This document shows positions 18,706 through 27,589 of a stretch of DNA of 64,000 nt, piece by piece. Source of the DNA: Dehalococcoidia bacterium (GTDB lineage Bacteria > Chloroflexota > Dehalococcoidia > DSTF01 > WHTK01). The DNA is taken from assembly GCA_009377745.1 (NCBI GenBank), contig WHTK01000001.1, positions 62,001 to 126,000 on the forward strand. The letters are read 5' to 3'. The first letter of the stretch is position 1. Every line of letters begins with the position of its first letter. The translations under genes and the position numbers were made by a program. The notes under the pieces are model-generated. The model searched no databases, had not been told where the DNA came from, and worked only from the letters and a program-made list of their open reading frames with translations.

Positions 18706-19188
18706 TCACCAGGCCGGCTTTGCGACCATTAGATAAATGATGAAGGCGAAAGCGATGCTGGCCAGCGGCCCGATGATTGAAGGCAGCGGCTGCTTGAGCT
18801 GGGCCATGATCTCCGGCGTCACGGGACCTTCGGGGGCGGCCTGGGCCAGCCGGTGGAGCTTATTCGCTGCCGGACGCAGGAAGGCCAGAGCCAGGATGAC
18901 GATGATGTAGAACAGCGCCTGGCCGATTGAAAGCCAGGTCGTGCTGAGCTCGATGCCGAGACGGTCCGCCGTCAGATAGCCGAACACGGCTATGGCGATG
19001 GCGGCGGGGATCGAGAGGAAGTTCTCGGAGACGTAGAGCAGCCGAGCGTAGGCGCGCACCTCGCCCACGGTCTCAGCCCTGGCGGCGAGGATGCCGCTGA
19101 TCGCTTCCAAGACGAAGCCGCCACCCAGCAGGACGACGGCGATTACGTGCAGCGTCTTGAACAAACGGTAGAAATCGAAGTCATCCAT
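18706..19188 (-). CDS. DUF2269-like integral membrane protein
   Basis: A 160-residue protein with four hydrophobic helices: about residues 10-32 (LHVIAVVLLGGGFVLEAISG), 52-72, 82-102 and 135-157. The His in the first helix and the overall layout match the DUF2269 family of predicted membrane proteins, whose function is unknown. It lies 230 bases upstream of the nuo promoter in the same direction. An AGGAGG sequence precedes the ATG. No enzymatic role is claimed. Confidence 0.7.
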   Translation of the reverse strand: MDDFDFYRLFKTLHVIAVVLLGGGFVLEAISGILAARAETVGEVRAYARLLYVSENFLSIPAAIAIAVFGYLTADRLGIELSTTWLSIGQALFYIIVILALAFLRPAANKLHRLAQAAPEGPVTPEIMAQLKQPLPSIIGPLASIAFAFIIYLMVAKPAW

Positions 19189-19323
19189 GCAATCCTCCTT
19201 GGATTTAACCTCGGCGTGGCTCTCTGAGGACGATTGTAGGTCTAATTCCGGGATTTGTTAACACGTAAGCCATGGCTTAAGTTAGGCCCCTGACATCGTG
19301 TAGCCGGGCTCCGTGATGAACAG

Positions 19324-19568
19324 TTAAGCAATGTCTACCTCGTTGTCGGGAACAACCTGATAGATGATCCGGTAGCTGCCAACGATGATCTCCCTAATCG
19401 CCTGCTCACCAATCTCCGGAACGATTCGTCCTGAATAAGGAACATTTCCAGACGCTCGGTGGCATCAAAGACTTGTTGGGGCAACGATCTCAGCCTCCCT
19501 GGGGGCGTCACGAGCAATGAAGAGACAAATCGCGTCCAGGTCGTCGAGAGCCTGATCAGTCCAACTTA
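19324..19568 (-). pseudogene. ParE/RelE-like toxin remnant
   Basis: Read in three successive frames, the region gives a normal toxin of the ParE/RelE fold: SWTDQALDDLDAICLFIARD, then FDATERLEMF, then PYSGRIVPEIGEQAIREIIV and GSYRIIYQVVPDNEVDIA before TAA at 19326-19324. At least two frameshifts (about 19475 and 19440) separate these pieces and no good start codon is visible. The REIIVGSYRIIY block is typical of ParE toxins, which poison gyrase in studied cases. It is probably inactive. It follows the antitoxin remnant directly. Confidence 0.7.
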
Positions 19569-19747
19569 CGGAAGCCACTTGGCCATTCGCGCTCTGGCTT
19601 CAGCCTGTGAAACCTTCTGGCCGGACCTGGCTTGATCCAAACCGCGCTCGACCTTGTAAAGCAGGTAGAGACGCTCCATGGCGTCTCCAATACTGGCATC
19701 CTCGGGCAACTCGGCGATGCTCTGAGAATCTGTTCCTTACTGGTCAT
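19566..19747 (-). pseudogene. Antitoxin remnant paired with the ParE-like toxin
   Basis: The start MTSKEQILR shares a base with the valS stop (TAATG). After one frameshift near 19718 the reading continues as SIAELPEDASIGDAMERLYL and ends QAEARARMAKWLP with TAA at 19568-19566. The SIGDAMERLYLLYKVERGLD type of block is found in small antitoxins encoded just before ParE-like toxins. With the frameshift the product would be wrong after residue 9. The single shift could be a sequence error, but the toxin has two more, so decay is likelier. Confidence 0.6.
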
Positions 19748-22707
19748 TATCCCAACTCCGCCCGCCGGGCTTCGACCGCGCTTAAACGGGAACGGGCCGC
19801 TTCGAGGCGCTCCCTGGCTTCGGCGACGACCTTCTCCGGAGCGCGTGAGGTGAAAGCCTCGTTGCCAAGCTGACGCTCCAGGCTTTCGACCTGCTGCTGA
19901 GCCTCGTCGCGCTGCTTCTCCAGGTTGGCACGCTCGGCGCCAGTGTCCACCAGGCCCGCGAGCGGCAGGACCACTGTCGCGCCTTCCAGCACCGCGGAAG
20001 CCACCGAGTCCGATGGAGCGTCAGCGGCGTTGGCGATGAGATGGAGGGGCCGCACGCGCGCCAGGGCCTCGATGGCGGCGGTATGGCGGCTCAGCGGCGC
20101 ATCGCTGGCGACGTAGGCCTCGATCCAGCGGCCGGCGTCGATGTTCCGCTCCCGACGCAGGTTGCGGACAGCGCGGACGATCTCCAGCACCAGCGATAGC
20201 TCGCGCTCAGCGTCCGCATCTGCCGGGGCGCCGGTTGGCCGCGGGAAGGGCGCGGTCATTAGCTGGGCGCGCTGCTCATCTTCCAGGTGGGAGCGCAGGT
20301 CACCGCTGCCGGACCAGATCTCCTCCGTGACGTAGGGCATATAAGGATGGAGGAGGCGTAGGGCCGTATCGAGGACGTGGACGAGGACGGGCAATGGCGA
20401 GGGCTCTTCGCCGGAGCGCAGGCGGACCTTAGCGATCTCCAGATACCAGTCGCAGTACTCATCCCAGACGAACTCGTGCATCTCGCGGCCGGCCTCGCCC
20501 AGCTCGAAGCGCTCCATGAGGCGGCCGGCGTTTTCGACGGCGCGGTCAAGGCGGGAGAGGATCCAGCGGTCCTCGGCCGGGAGGGAGGCGCGCGCTGCCG
20601 GGTCGATGGCAGGGATGCGCTGGCCGGGTTCCAGGTAGCTGAGGACGAAGCGGGAGGCGTTCCAGAGCTTGTTGGCGAAGTTGCGCGCCGCCTCGATGCG
20701 GGGCTCTTCCAGGCGCTGGTCGTTGCCGGTGCCACCCGCCGTGATCAGCTTGAAGCGCAGGGCGTCGGAGCCGTAGCGCTCGATCAGGGCCTCCGGGTCG
20801 ACGCCGTTGCCCTTGGACTTGCTCATGCGCTCGCCGTTGTCATCGCGGACGGTGCCGTGGAAGTAGACCCACTCGAAGGGCACCTGATCGAGGGCGAAGA
20901 TGCCCATCATGATCATGCGGGCGACCCAGAGAAAGATGATGTCGTAGCCGGTCTCCATGACGGAGGTCGGGTAGAAGTAGCGCAGGTCACGGGTGTCCTC
21001 CGGCCAGCCGAGGGTCGAGAAGGGCCACAACGCCGAGGAGAACCAGGTGTCGAGCGTGTCCTCATCCTGACGGATCTGGCCGGAGCCGCAGTGCTCGCAG
21101 TGCGTGGGGTCTGCGATGGCGACCGTCATCCGGCCGCAGGCGTCGCAGTACCAGACGGGAATGCGGTGTCCCCACCAGAGCTGGCGCGAGATGCACCAAT
21201 CGCGGATGTGCTCCAGCCAGTTCTGGTAGACCCTGGTGTGGCGCTCCGGCACCATTTTTATCTGCTTGCGCGTCCCGTCGGGCGCCGCCCAGCCCTCGAT
21301 GACCGCCTTGAGCGCGTCGCCGGCGAGGGAGCGGGGGCCGTTGCGGCCGTCGCCGTAAACCCTGGTCATGGCGACGAACCACTGCTCGCTCATCAGCGGC
21401 TCGACGATCGTGCCGCAGCGGTCGCAGTGGCCGACGGAGTGGGTGTGGGGCTCCTCCTTGACGAGGAGGCCCTGCGCCTTGAGATCGGCGACGATGGCGT
21501 CGCGCGCGGCGAAGCGGTCGAGGCCGGCGTAGGGGCCGGCTTCGCCGTTCATCGTGCCGTCGAGGGCGATGGCGCTGATGGTCGGCAGAGAGTGGCGTTC
21601 GCCGATCTCGAAGTCGGTCGGGTCGTGGCCGGGGGTGACTTTGAGAGCTCCGGCCCCGAACTCGGGCTCGACGGCTTCGTCGGCGATGATCGGGATCTTG
21701 CGGCCGATGACGGGCACGCGGGCGCGGACACCGGCGGCGAGCAGGGCCTTATAGCGCGGGTCTTCCGGGTGCACCGCGATGGCAGTGTCGGCGACAATGG
21801 TCTCGGGGCGCGTGGTGGCGATGGTGATGAAGTCGATTGATCCTAAAGTGGTGTCCTGCCCGCCTGACCCAGCCCCCACAGCACTGGGGATTGATCCTAA
21901 AGTGGTGTCCTGCCCGCCTGACCCAGCCCCCACGGCACTGGGGATTGATCCTAAAGTGGTGTCCTCCCCGCCTGACCCAGCCCCTAGAGCACTGGGGATT
22001 GATCCTAAAGTGGTGTCCTCCCCGCCTGACCCAGCCCCCACACCACGATCAGAGCCGTCCGCGTTGAGGAGTGGATAGCGGACGTGCCAGAGGAAGGAGT
22101 TGACCTCCTTGTGGTCGACTTCGAGGTCGCTAAGGGCGCTCTGATCGAAGGGGCACCAGTTGATCAGGCGGTTGCCGCGGTAGATCAGGCCTTTGTCGTA
22201 GAGGTCTTTAAATATGGTACGGACGGCCAGCGCCGGGCCAGGGTCCATGGTGAAGCGCTCGCGCGTCCAGTCGGCGGAGATGCCGAGGCGCTTGTGCTGG
22301 GCGAAGATGCGCTCGCGGTTGCGGTTGACGAAAGCCCAGGTGCGCTCCAGGAACGCCTCGCGGCCGATGTCGCGGCGAGTAAGGCTCTCGGCGGCCAGCT
22401 GGCGCTCGATCAGGGTATGGACGGCGATGGCGGCGTGGTCGACACCGGGCAGCCAGAGGGCGGGCCGGCCCTGCATCCGCCGCCAGCGGATGAGTACGTC
22501 CTCGACCGTGTCCATCATGGCGTGGCCGAGGTGCAGCTCGCCCGTGAGGTTGGGTGGCGGCATGACGATGCTGTAGGGCTCCTTGCCGGGCTCGATCTCG
22601 GGTGTGAAGGCGCCGGAGCGCTGCCAGCGCTCGTAGATCGGCCCTTCAACAAGCGCGGGGTTGTAGGCTTTGGGCATCTCTTCGCGTGTCTGTTCCTGCA
22701 TTGCCAT
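19747..22707 (-). CDS. valS: Valine-tRNA ligase with an in-frame minisatellite
   Basis: A 986-residue class I synthetase charging tRNA-Val. The HIGH-type motif is PPPNLTGELHLGHAM (near residue 51-65), and the KMSKS motif is ERMSKSKGNGVDPEALIERYGS. The editing domain follows ATTRPETIVADTAIAVHPED. The C-terminal coiled-coil arm is clear (about residues 915-986). Oddly, about 73 residues made of four 18-residue repeats (GAGSGGEDTTLGSIPSAL type) are inserted just before the editing domain, encoded by a 54-bp tandem repeat at 21837-22052. ATG 22707 or ATG 22701 may be the start; neither has a good Shine-Dalgarno sequence. Confidence 0.95.
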   Translation of the reverse strand: MAMQEQTREEMPKAYNPALVEGPIYERWQRSGAFTPEIEPGKEPYSIVMPPPNLTGELHLGHAMMDTVEDVLIRWRRMQGRPALWLPGVDHAAIAVHTLIERQLAAESLTRRDIGREAFLERTWAFVNRNRERIFAQHKRLGISADWTRERFTMDPGPALAVRTIFKDLYDKGLIYRGNRLINWCPFDQSALSDLEVDHKEVNSFLWHVRYPLLNADGSDRGVGAGSGGEDTTLGSIPSALGAGSGGEDTTLGSIPSAVGAGSGGQDTTLGSIPSAVGAGSGGQDTTLGSIDFITIATTRPETIVADTAIAVHPEDPRYKALLAAGVRARVPVIGRKIPIIADEAVEPEFGAGALKVTPGHDPTDFEIGERHSLPTISAIALDGTMNGEAGPYAGLDRFAARDAIVADLKAQGLLVKEEPHTHSVGHCDRCGTIVEPLMSEQWFVAMTRVYGDGRNGPRSLAGDALKAVIEGWAAPDGTRKQIKMVPERHTRVYQNWLEHIRDWCISRQLWWGHRIPVWYCDACGRMTVAIADPTHCEHCGSGQIRQDEDTLDTWFSSALWPFSTLGWPEDTRDLRYFYPTSVMETGYDIIFLWVARMIMMGIFALDQVPFEWVYFHGTVRDDNGERMSKSKGNGVDPEALIERYGSDALRFKLITAGGTGNDQRLEEPRIEAARNFANKLWNASRFVLSYLEPGQRIPAIDPAARASLPAEDRWILSRLDRAVENAGRLMERFELGEAGREMHEFVWDEYCDWYLEIAKVRLRSGEEPSPLPVLVHVLDTALRLLHPYMPYVTEEIWSGSGDLRSHLEDEQRAQLMTAPFPRPTGAPADADAERELSLVLEIVRAVRNLRRERNIDAGRWIEAYVASDAPLSRHTAAIEALARVRPLHLIANAADAPSDSVASAVLEGATVVLPLAGLVDTGAERANLEKQRDEAQQQVESLERQLGNEAFTSRAPEKVVAEARERLEAARSRLSAVEARRAELG
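21837..22052. repeat. 54-bp tandem repeat (minisatellite) inside valS
   Basis: Four near-identical units start with TTGATCCTAAAGTGGTGTCC at 21837, 21891, 21945 and 21999, so the period is exactly 54 bases (18 codons). The last unit is slightly incomplete. Differences are few, such as TGCCCG versus TCCCCG, which means the array is young or homogenised. The multiple-of-three period keeps valS open. Confidence 0.95.
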
Positions 22708-23029
22708 GGGACTTAAGTATAGAAGACGGCGCAGTTTGGGCCGAGAGCATGGGGGGAGGCCGGCCTGCTGGTTGAACCCGCAGCTTTGTGAGAAGAGTGC
22801 TTATCAGCTGGACGGCTTCCGGATGCCGCGGTTCGGCCCCAACTTGTCGAGAGCGACTCCCATCAGCCCTTTCGGCCGCGATTTGCATCTGCGCCGCAGG
22901 TACTGCCAATTCCTCACCATAAAGAAGCGAATTGGACCGGAGAAAGGAAATTGCAATGTTTTTTGGGAACTTTTCTGGCGCGTCGCGTGTCATAAAGAGT
23001 GAGAACCTGTAGCAGGAGGAAACCCCGTA
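22708..23029. other. Divergent intergenic region with a weak promoter
   Basis: No convincing gene was seen. On the plus strand TTGGAC (22932-22937), 17 bases and AATGTT (22955-22960) could be a promoter for the secreted protein at 23030. On the minus strand TATACT (about 22720) lies just ahead of valS without a clear -35 box. Confidence 0.35.
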
Positions 23030-24352
23030 ATGAATTATCGCCTTGTTTTTTTTGCAGTGCTCCCCATCCTGGCCCTGGCGCTCATCGGAGCGGTGGCCGG
23101 CGGGCCGGGGGCGCCGCGCGCAGCCCTGGCCGCCATCGATTGCGATGACGAGCACCGCCTGCGCATCGATTTCTTCGACGATGAGACGGATGACTTGCTC
23201 ACAGTGGCGGGTACCAGCGTCCGCGTTGACCCGGACCCGCGTGACGGCAACGGCACTCGCCTCTACGTGGATAATGGCTCGAACGACGAAGAAGGCTCGA
23301 CGACCGGCCGCATCCACGAAGAGGACGCTTGCGATGTCACCGACATGAGCACGCCCACGGCTTACACGATCACGGTCGAAAGCCTGCCCGCCAACTGCGA
23401 CGTGATTGGCGATGCGTCTCAAATGACGACCCTGACCCAAAACCAGACGGTCACCTTCCATGTTGACAACTGCCTCGAAGATGACGACGTCGATCTGGAT
23501 ATTTCGCCGGACCGGCGTTTTCTAGACTGTAGCGAGCGTACCGACATTAACGTGAGGGTCGAGATTGAGGGCGTCGAAGCTGCCGACGGCACTGACGTCG
23601 ACTTCAGCACCGACCGTGGCTCGCTCAGCCCCAGCAGCGAAGAGACCGTCGATGGCGAGGTCGAGGTGGAGTATCGCGCCCCGTCCAGCTCCGGCGGCAC
23701 GGCGACGATCTACGTGACCGTCCTCGGCATCACCGAGACGACCACGATCTCGATCGGCTGCAACGTCAATGTGGGTCCGGCAAACCTGGGCTTCCCGCAG
23801 GCCAGCTGCCGCGGCAATAGCGCCGATGTGACCTTCTACTGGGGCCCCAACAATGGCGGCACCCAGTTCCTGGACCTCACCCTCTACGACAACAACTTCG
23901 CCGGTGGGACGTTCGTCAACACCAACGGCCTGAGCTCCAGCACGGACCGGTATACCTGGGACGGCCTCATCGCCGGGATACCGCACTACTTGCGGATCAA
24001 CACGCTGACCGACGCTGGTTGGGTTACCTCCGCCACCGGCACGTTCGTGCCATGTGGCGGGCCGCAGATCCGCGGCATCACTTATGCCTGCATCGGTGGC
24101 GGCCGCGCTGCCGTGACCTTCCACTGGTCCCCCTCGACGCCTTCCGGCCGGACGACCTGGCTGGATCTGAGCGTGTTCAACAACGGCTTCGGCGGCGGCA
24201 CTTTTGCCAACGCCGGGCCGATGGTGCATGACTGGCTGAACTGGACCTGGATCGGCGTCGGGGCCAACCAGACTCACTACTGGCGAGTCAGCACGCTCTT
24301 CGGCAACAACTGGGATCGTAGCTCCACCGGTTCCTTCGTCGCGTTTTGCTAA
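23030..24352 (+). CDS. Secreted protein with Ig-like (Big_1-type) domain and two C-terminal repeats
   Basis: A 440-residue exported protein. Residues 1-36 form a signal peptide (hydrophobic FFAVLPILALALIGAVAGG, Ala-X-Ala-type end near AALAA). About residues 40-150 are acidic with a possible collagen-binding-like or prealbumin-like fold. Residues 155-250 resemble a bacterial Ig-like Big_1 domain (DGTDVDFSTDRGSLSPSSEE, then SGGTATIYVTVLG). Residues 255-345 and 347-440 are two related repeats with shared blocks: FYWGPNNGG/FHWSPSTPSG, LDLTLYDNNFAGGTF/LDLSVFNNGFGGGTF, and a closing TGTFVPC/TGSFVAFC. Its role is unknown; surface or extracellular display is inferred. GGAGGAAA precedes the ATG. Confidence 0.7.
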   Translation: MNYRLVFFAVLPILALALIGAVAGGPGAPRAALAAIDCDDEHRLRIDFFDDETDDLLTVAGTSVRVDPDPRDGNGTRLYVDNGSNDEEGSTTGRIHEEDACDVTDMSTPTAYTITVESLPANCDVIGDASQMTTLTQNQTVTFHVDNCLEDDDVDLDISPDRRFLDCSERTDINVRVEIEGVEAADGTDVDFSTDRGSLSPSSEETVDGEVEVEYRAPSSSGGTATIYVTVLGITETTTISIGCNVNVGPANLGFPQASCRGNSADVTFYWGPNNGGTQFLDLTLYDNNFAGGTFVNTNGLSSSTDRYTWDGLIAGIPHYLRINTLTDAGWVTSATGTFVPCGGPQIRGITYACIGGGRAAVTFHWSPSTPSGRTTWLDLSVFNNGFGGGTFANAGPMVHDWLNWTWIGVGANQTHYWRVSTLFGNNWDRSSTGSFVAFC

Positions 24353-24369
24353 CCGCGGCGTCTGAATAA

Positions 24370-24424
24370 GAAAGGGGACTGCCAGCATCCGCCCGCCGGC
24401 AGTCCTCTTTCTCTTTTCTTTTTT
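24370..24424 (+). terminator. Rho-independent terminator after the secreted protein gene
   Basis: Arms 24370-24383 (GAAAGGGGACTGCC) and 24398-24411 (GGCAGTCCTCTTTC) pair over 14 positions with one G-U pair and a 14-base loop. A T-rich stretch follows (24412-24424). It begins 17 bases after the stop codon. Confidence 0.85.
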
Positions 24425-24856
24425 ACGGCGTCATCAGGACTCTCTGTTCGGAGTCTTGGTGCGCTCTCTTTGTTGAGGTGGCGCACTGGCTGGTGGTGCT
24501 TCAGTGTCTTTGCGAGCCATTGCCCGCAGGCAAGGCGAAGCAATCTCGGATGCCCCGTACTGCCAACGCGGCGTCTTCTGGCCAATCCACGAGGTCGTAC
24601 TCCGGAGCAAGATCATTCCCGCGCATCGCTCAGGGATGGCAGGCGCTCTCGCCAGTGGGGAAGGTCATCGGGCGACGGGAGCGGAAGGGAGCGTAGTCAC
24701 CCTGGGCAAGATTCCTCGTGCCTCGGAATGACGAGCAGACGGCCGGTCCTTACTAGGGCCGATTCTGCGTAGCCGTTTAGGAGTAGGTCCTTAGCTCCCG
24801 CGCCATTCAGGATGACAACCGTGGGCGGCTATGCTCGTTGGCCGGGGTGCTATGTC
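24425..24856. repeat. Intergenic region of REP-like repeats
   Basis: No gene found. It contains one type A repeat (24708-24732), type C-like copies (about 24611-24642 and 24780-24819) and a type D copy (about 24505-24550; CTTTGCGAGC followed by GAAGCAATCTCGG). These fill the space between the terminator and the end of cinA. Confidence 0.65.
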
Positions 24857-26107
24857 CTAGGATGCAGCGCCCTCGCTGGCGAGCAAGGCGCGGCGGAGGA
24901 GCATGGTCGCCTGGGTGGCGGCGCGGCGTTTGATCTGCTCCCGGCCCTGGCCGAAGGTGAAGGTCAGCGACTGATCCGCGAGCTTGCCGCCGCCATCGAT
25001 GGCGATGTGCACCTCGCCGACGGGCTTGCCTTCTTGCGATTCGGGACCGGCCACGCCGGTGATGCCGATGCCGATATCGGCCAGGAGGCGGTCGCGGACG
25101 GCGGCGGCCATGGCGGCGGCGGTCTCGTTACTGATCACGCCGTGTCTGGCGATGACGGCCGGATCGACGCCCATCAGCTCTTTGACCTCAGTGGCGTAGG
25201 AGACGATGCCGCCGCGGAAGTAGCGGCTGCTGCCGGGCACGTTGGTGATCTCGTCCGAGAGCAAGCCGCCGGTGCATGACTCCATCACGGCCAGGGTCAG
25301 CCCGCGCTGGGCCAGCATTTCGCCAACGGTCGACATGAAGGTCTCGTTGTCCGTGCCCCAGACAGCGATGCCGAGTAGCTCGCGGATGCGGACCTCCATC
25401 TCATCGATGAGACGGCGGGCTTCGTCCTGGGTGGGGGCCTTGGCTCCCATGCGGACGTGGACGCCATCCGGGCGGGCGTAGATGCCGATGGAGGGGTTGT
25501 TGGACTTTAGGAGCTGGCTCAGGGTCTCATCGACCAGCGGCTCGCCCATGCCCGTCGTCTTGAGGGTGCGGGTGACCAGCACGGCGCCGTCGCTGCGCTT
25601 GAGTAGCTCCGGGGCCACCTCTTCCTCCCACATGCGCGTCATCTCGCCGGGAGGGCCGGGCATGGCGATGATGACCTTGCCATCGCGCTCCACCCACCAG
25701 CCGGGGGCGCTGCCGCGGGCGTTGGTAATCGGCCGCGCCGAAGGGATGAGCCAGGCCTGCTTGAGGGTGCGTTCCAGGAAGGGTGTGCCCTGGCGGAGAG
25801 AGCGCTGACGCAGGCCCTCAGCCAGCTCGGGGTCGAGATGGACGTCTTCGCCCAAGACGGCGGCGATGGCCTCTCGCGTCAGGTCGTCTTCGGTGGGGCC
25901 GAGGCCGCCGGTGGTGATGACGACGTCGTTGTTGTCGCGGGCGCGGCGTAGCACTTCGATGGCGCGGCTGAGGTTATCGCCGACGGTGTGCTGGTAGTAG
26001 ACATCAATGCCGAGGGCGGGCAGGCGGGAGGCGATGTAGGCGCTGTTCGTATCGATGATCTCGCCGAGCAGCAATTCGGTGCCGATGGAGATGATCTCAG
26101 CTTTCAT
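24857..26107 (-). CDS. cinA: CinA-family protein (competence/damage-inducible; nicotinamide-nucleotide amidase domain)
   Basis: A 416-residue two-domain CinA. The N-terminal MoCF-like domain (about 1-170) opens MKAEIISIGTELLLGEIIDT and holds VVITTGGLGPTEDDLTREAI, linked in the family to ADP-ribose pyrophosphatase activity. The C-terminal domain (about 255-410) has ESCTGGLLSDEITNVPGSS and ITGVAGPESQEGKPVGEVHI, the NMN deamidase signature. It thus likely recycles pyridine nucleotides. Start ATG 26107 matches the family N terminus; a longer open frame upstream has no similarity to CinA. Confidence 0.93.
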   Translation of the reverse strand: MKAEIISIGTELLLGEIIDTNSAYIASRLPALGIDVYYQHTVGDNLSRAIEVLRRARDNNDVVITTGGLGPTEDDLTREAIAAVLGEDVHLDPELAEGLRQRSLRQGTPFLERTLKQAWLIPSARPITNARGSAPGWWVERDGKVIIAMPGPPGEMTRMWEEEVAPELLKRSDGAVLVTRTLKTTGMGEPLVDETLSQLLKSNNPSIGIYARPDGVHVRMGAKAPTQDEARRLIDEMEVRIRELLGIAVWGTDNETFMSTVGEMLAQRGLTLAVMESCTGGLLSDEITNVPGSSRYFRGGIVSYATEVKELMGVDPAVIARHGVISNETAAAMAAAVRDRLLADIGIGITGVAGPESQEGKPVGEVHIAIDGGGKLADQSLTFTFGQGREQIKRRAATQATMLLRRALLASEGAAS

Positions 26108-26166
26108 GAGGCGAGCATAGCTCAGGGGACGGCAAGCAGCTATTGGCCCAGGCCGAAGATTGGGGC

Positions 26167-26382
26167 CTAGCGCTCGAGCGAATCTCCCTGCGCTTCCCAG
26201 TGCTTCTTCTCCATGTAGCGCATCAGAAGGAAGAAGGGGACGGCGAGCGCGAAGGAGATTGCCATGGCAAGCGGTTTCCACCAGAGCAGCAGGAAGATGC
26301 CGCCGGCGATGAAGAACGCCAGCCCCAGGACGCAGATGATCCTGACGACGGCAAGAAGGGCGGTAGCGCGATCCGGGTTCAT
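26167..26382 (-). CDS. Small membrane protein, two helices, unknown
   Basis: A 71-residue protein starting MNPDRATALLAVVRIICVLG. Two hydrophobic helices are evident (about residues 7-34 and 36-53), followed by a charged end MRYMEKKHWEAQGDSLER. I do not recognise a family. The ATG at 26382 is chosen because the longer upstream frame adds only polar sequence. It lies 59 bases upstream of cinA on the same strand and may be co-transcribed. Confidence 0.55.
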   Translation of the reverse strand: MNPDRATALLAVVRIICVLGLAFFIAGGIFLLLWWKPLAMAISFALAVPFFLLMRYMEKKHWEAQGDSLER

Positions 26383-26449
26383 GACGTTGGGATCGTAGCA
26401 AACGCCGCGTTGAGGGGCGAGGCGTGACCGCTCCCCTGCCTGTGGCATC

Positions 26450-26471
26450 CCCTCTCCGTTGACGGAGAGGG
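26450..26471. repeat. Perfect hairpin repeat CCCTCTCCG-TTGA-CGGAGAGGG
   Basis: Nine-base perfect arms with a four-base loop. Related hairpins with CCTCACCCC leaders lie at 27489-27525 and 34871-34908, so this is a dispersed extragenic family. Confidence 0.7.
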
Positions 26472-26580
26472 ATCAAGGAAGAATGCATAGAAATCAAATG
26501 AGGATTTGGTGGGAGACCCGATGAGGCCAAAGCATGGGGCGGCGAAGCGGATCATGCTCGAAAGGCTGCCGCGCCGAAGG

Positions 26581-26997
26581 CTAGAGGAGGTTGAGCTGGC
26601 GCATCTGATCTTCCTGATCTTCGTGGGAGATGTAGGCGACGATCTTCGGCGTCTCGGGGGCGGTATAGAGGATGTAGGAGATGTCGAAGCTGATCAGCTC
26701 GTCGCCGGTCTTCTCGAACTTCGCGCCCCAGCCGACGCGGGCCAAGATGTAGTGCTCCGAGATGGCGCTGTCGCTGACCGAGACGACCTCCATGGCGCGC
26801 ATGCCGGTCTGCTGGTTGAAGTCGTGCAACTGACGCAGCCAGTCGAGGAACTTGTCGTCGTTCTGGAAGGCGGCGCTGCCTTTTGGGCCAGCCGCAACGA
26901 AGCTTTCGGCGTAGAAGGCAGCGATCGCGGCGGGATCGCCTGCCATCGACGCGTTGGCGTAGTCATGGAAGAACTGCTCGAGCCCGTCTGAGTTCAT
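26581..26997 (-). CDS. NTF2/SnoaL-like domain protein
   Basis: A 138-residue protein with the cone-shaped NTF2/SnoaL layout: an N-terminal helix (GLEQFFHDYANASMAGDPAA), then AIAAFYAESFVAAGP and alternating strands ending VGWGAKFEKTGDELISFDIS. Family members are small cyclases, isomerases or ligand binders; no catalytic residues can be assigned. ATG 26997 is preceded by GGAGGAGAAGCAG, which favours it over an earlier start at 27021. It is divergent from the acetyltransferase gene. Confidence 0.6.
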   Translation of the reverse strand: MNSDGLEQFFHDYANASMAGDPAAIAAFYAESFVAAGPKGSAAFQNDDKFLDWLRQLHDFNQQTGMRAMEVVSVSDSAISEHYILARVGWGAKFEKTGDELISFDISYILYTAPETPKIVAYISHEDQEDQMRQLNLL

Positions 26998-27048
26998 CTG
27001 CTTCTCCTCCGGCCGATACATGGCCAGCCTTCGCGCTATTCTGGCAGC

Positions 27049-27462
27049 GTGGAGGCGATCACATACAGGTCTGACAAGGACTTCGACGTAGAAGCGTGGT
27101 TACGGCACTACCACGCCTGCGACTGGAATCGGTATTGGACGGCGCATAACTTGGAAGCGAGCCTGAGTCATGCCTACCTAGTAGTTACGGCATGGCGCGG
27201 CGACGATATGATCGGTACGTTGACCGTCCTGTCCGACGGCTTGAACTACGCCACGATCGATGATCTAGTCGTACGTCCGCAGTGGCGCCGGCAGGGTATC
27301 GGCTCAAAGCTCATGCAGATCGCACTCTCGAATCTGAAGCACATCGACCCGGACCTGATCAGGCTGCACTCGATACCCGGGGTTGAGCCGTTTTATAAGC
27401 AGCTGGGCTTTTCGCGGCTCAACGAGACGCCACTGCACTTCGATGGGCCGCCTCAACAATGA
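27049..27462 (+). CDS. GNAT-family N-acetyltransferase
   Basis: A 137-residue acetyltransferase of the GNAT fold. The acetyl-CoA loop is VVRPQWRRQGIGSKLM (about residues 83-98; R-X-X-G-I-G), preceded by beta strand ATIDDLVV, and the C-terminal PGVEPFYKQLGFSRL is also typical. The start is GTG at 27049. The substrate is unknown; a small molecule or protein amine are both possible. It stands alone between divergent genes. Confidence 0.85.
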   Translation: MEAITYRSDKDFDVEAWLRHYHACDWNRYWTAHNLEASLSHAYLVVTAWRGDDMIGTLTVLSDGLNYATIDDLVVRPQWRRQGIGSKLMQIALSNLKHIDPDLIRLHSIPGVEPFYKQLGFSRLNETPLHFDGPPQQ

Positions 27463-27488
27463 GGTAACTCGGGAGTGTGTCTGACAGC

Positions 27489-27525
27489 CACCTCACCCCA
27501 ACCCTCTCCTGGAAGGAGAGGGGGT
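27489..27525. repeat. REP-like hairpin (CCTCACCCC..CCTCTCCTGGAAGGAGAGG)
   Basis: Eight-base arms CCCTCTCC (27502-27509) and GGAGAGGG (27515-27522) with a five-base loop, after a CACCTCACCCC leader. A second copy lies at 34871-34908 with partly decayed arms. Confidence 0.65.
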
Positions 27526-27589
27526 CTTCGACGGCAGTCCTGACTTTTCAGGCCCAGGGGTTGCGCAGCCAACGCGATCGGCCCACGCA

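Noticed and set aside
20377..21840. Long open frame (487 codons) on the plus strand opposite valS
   Set aside because: It is the GC-rich mirror of the synthetase gene, with no start context and no recognisable domains.
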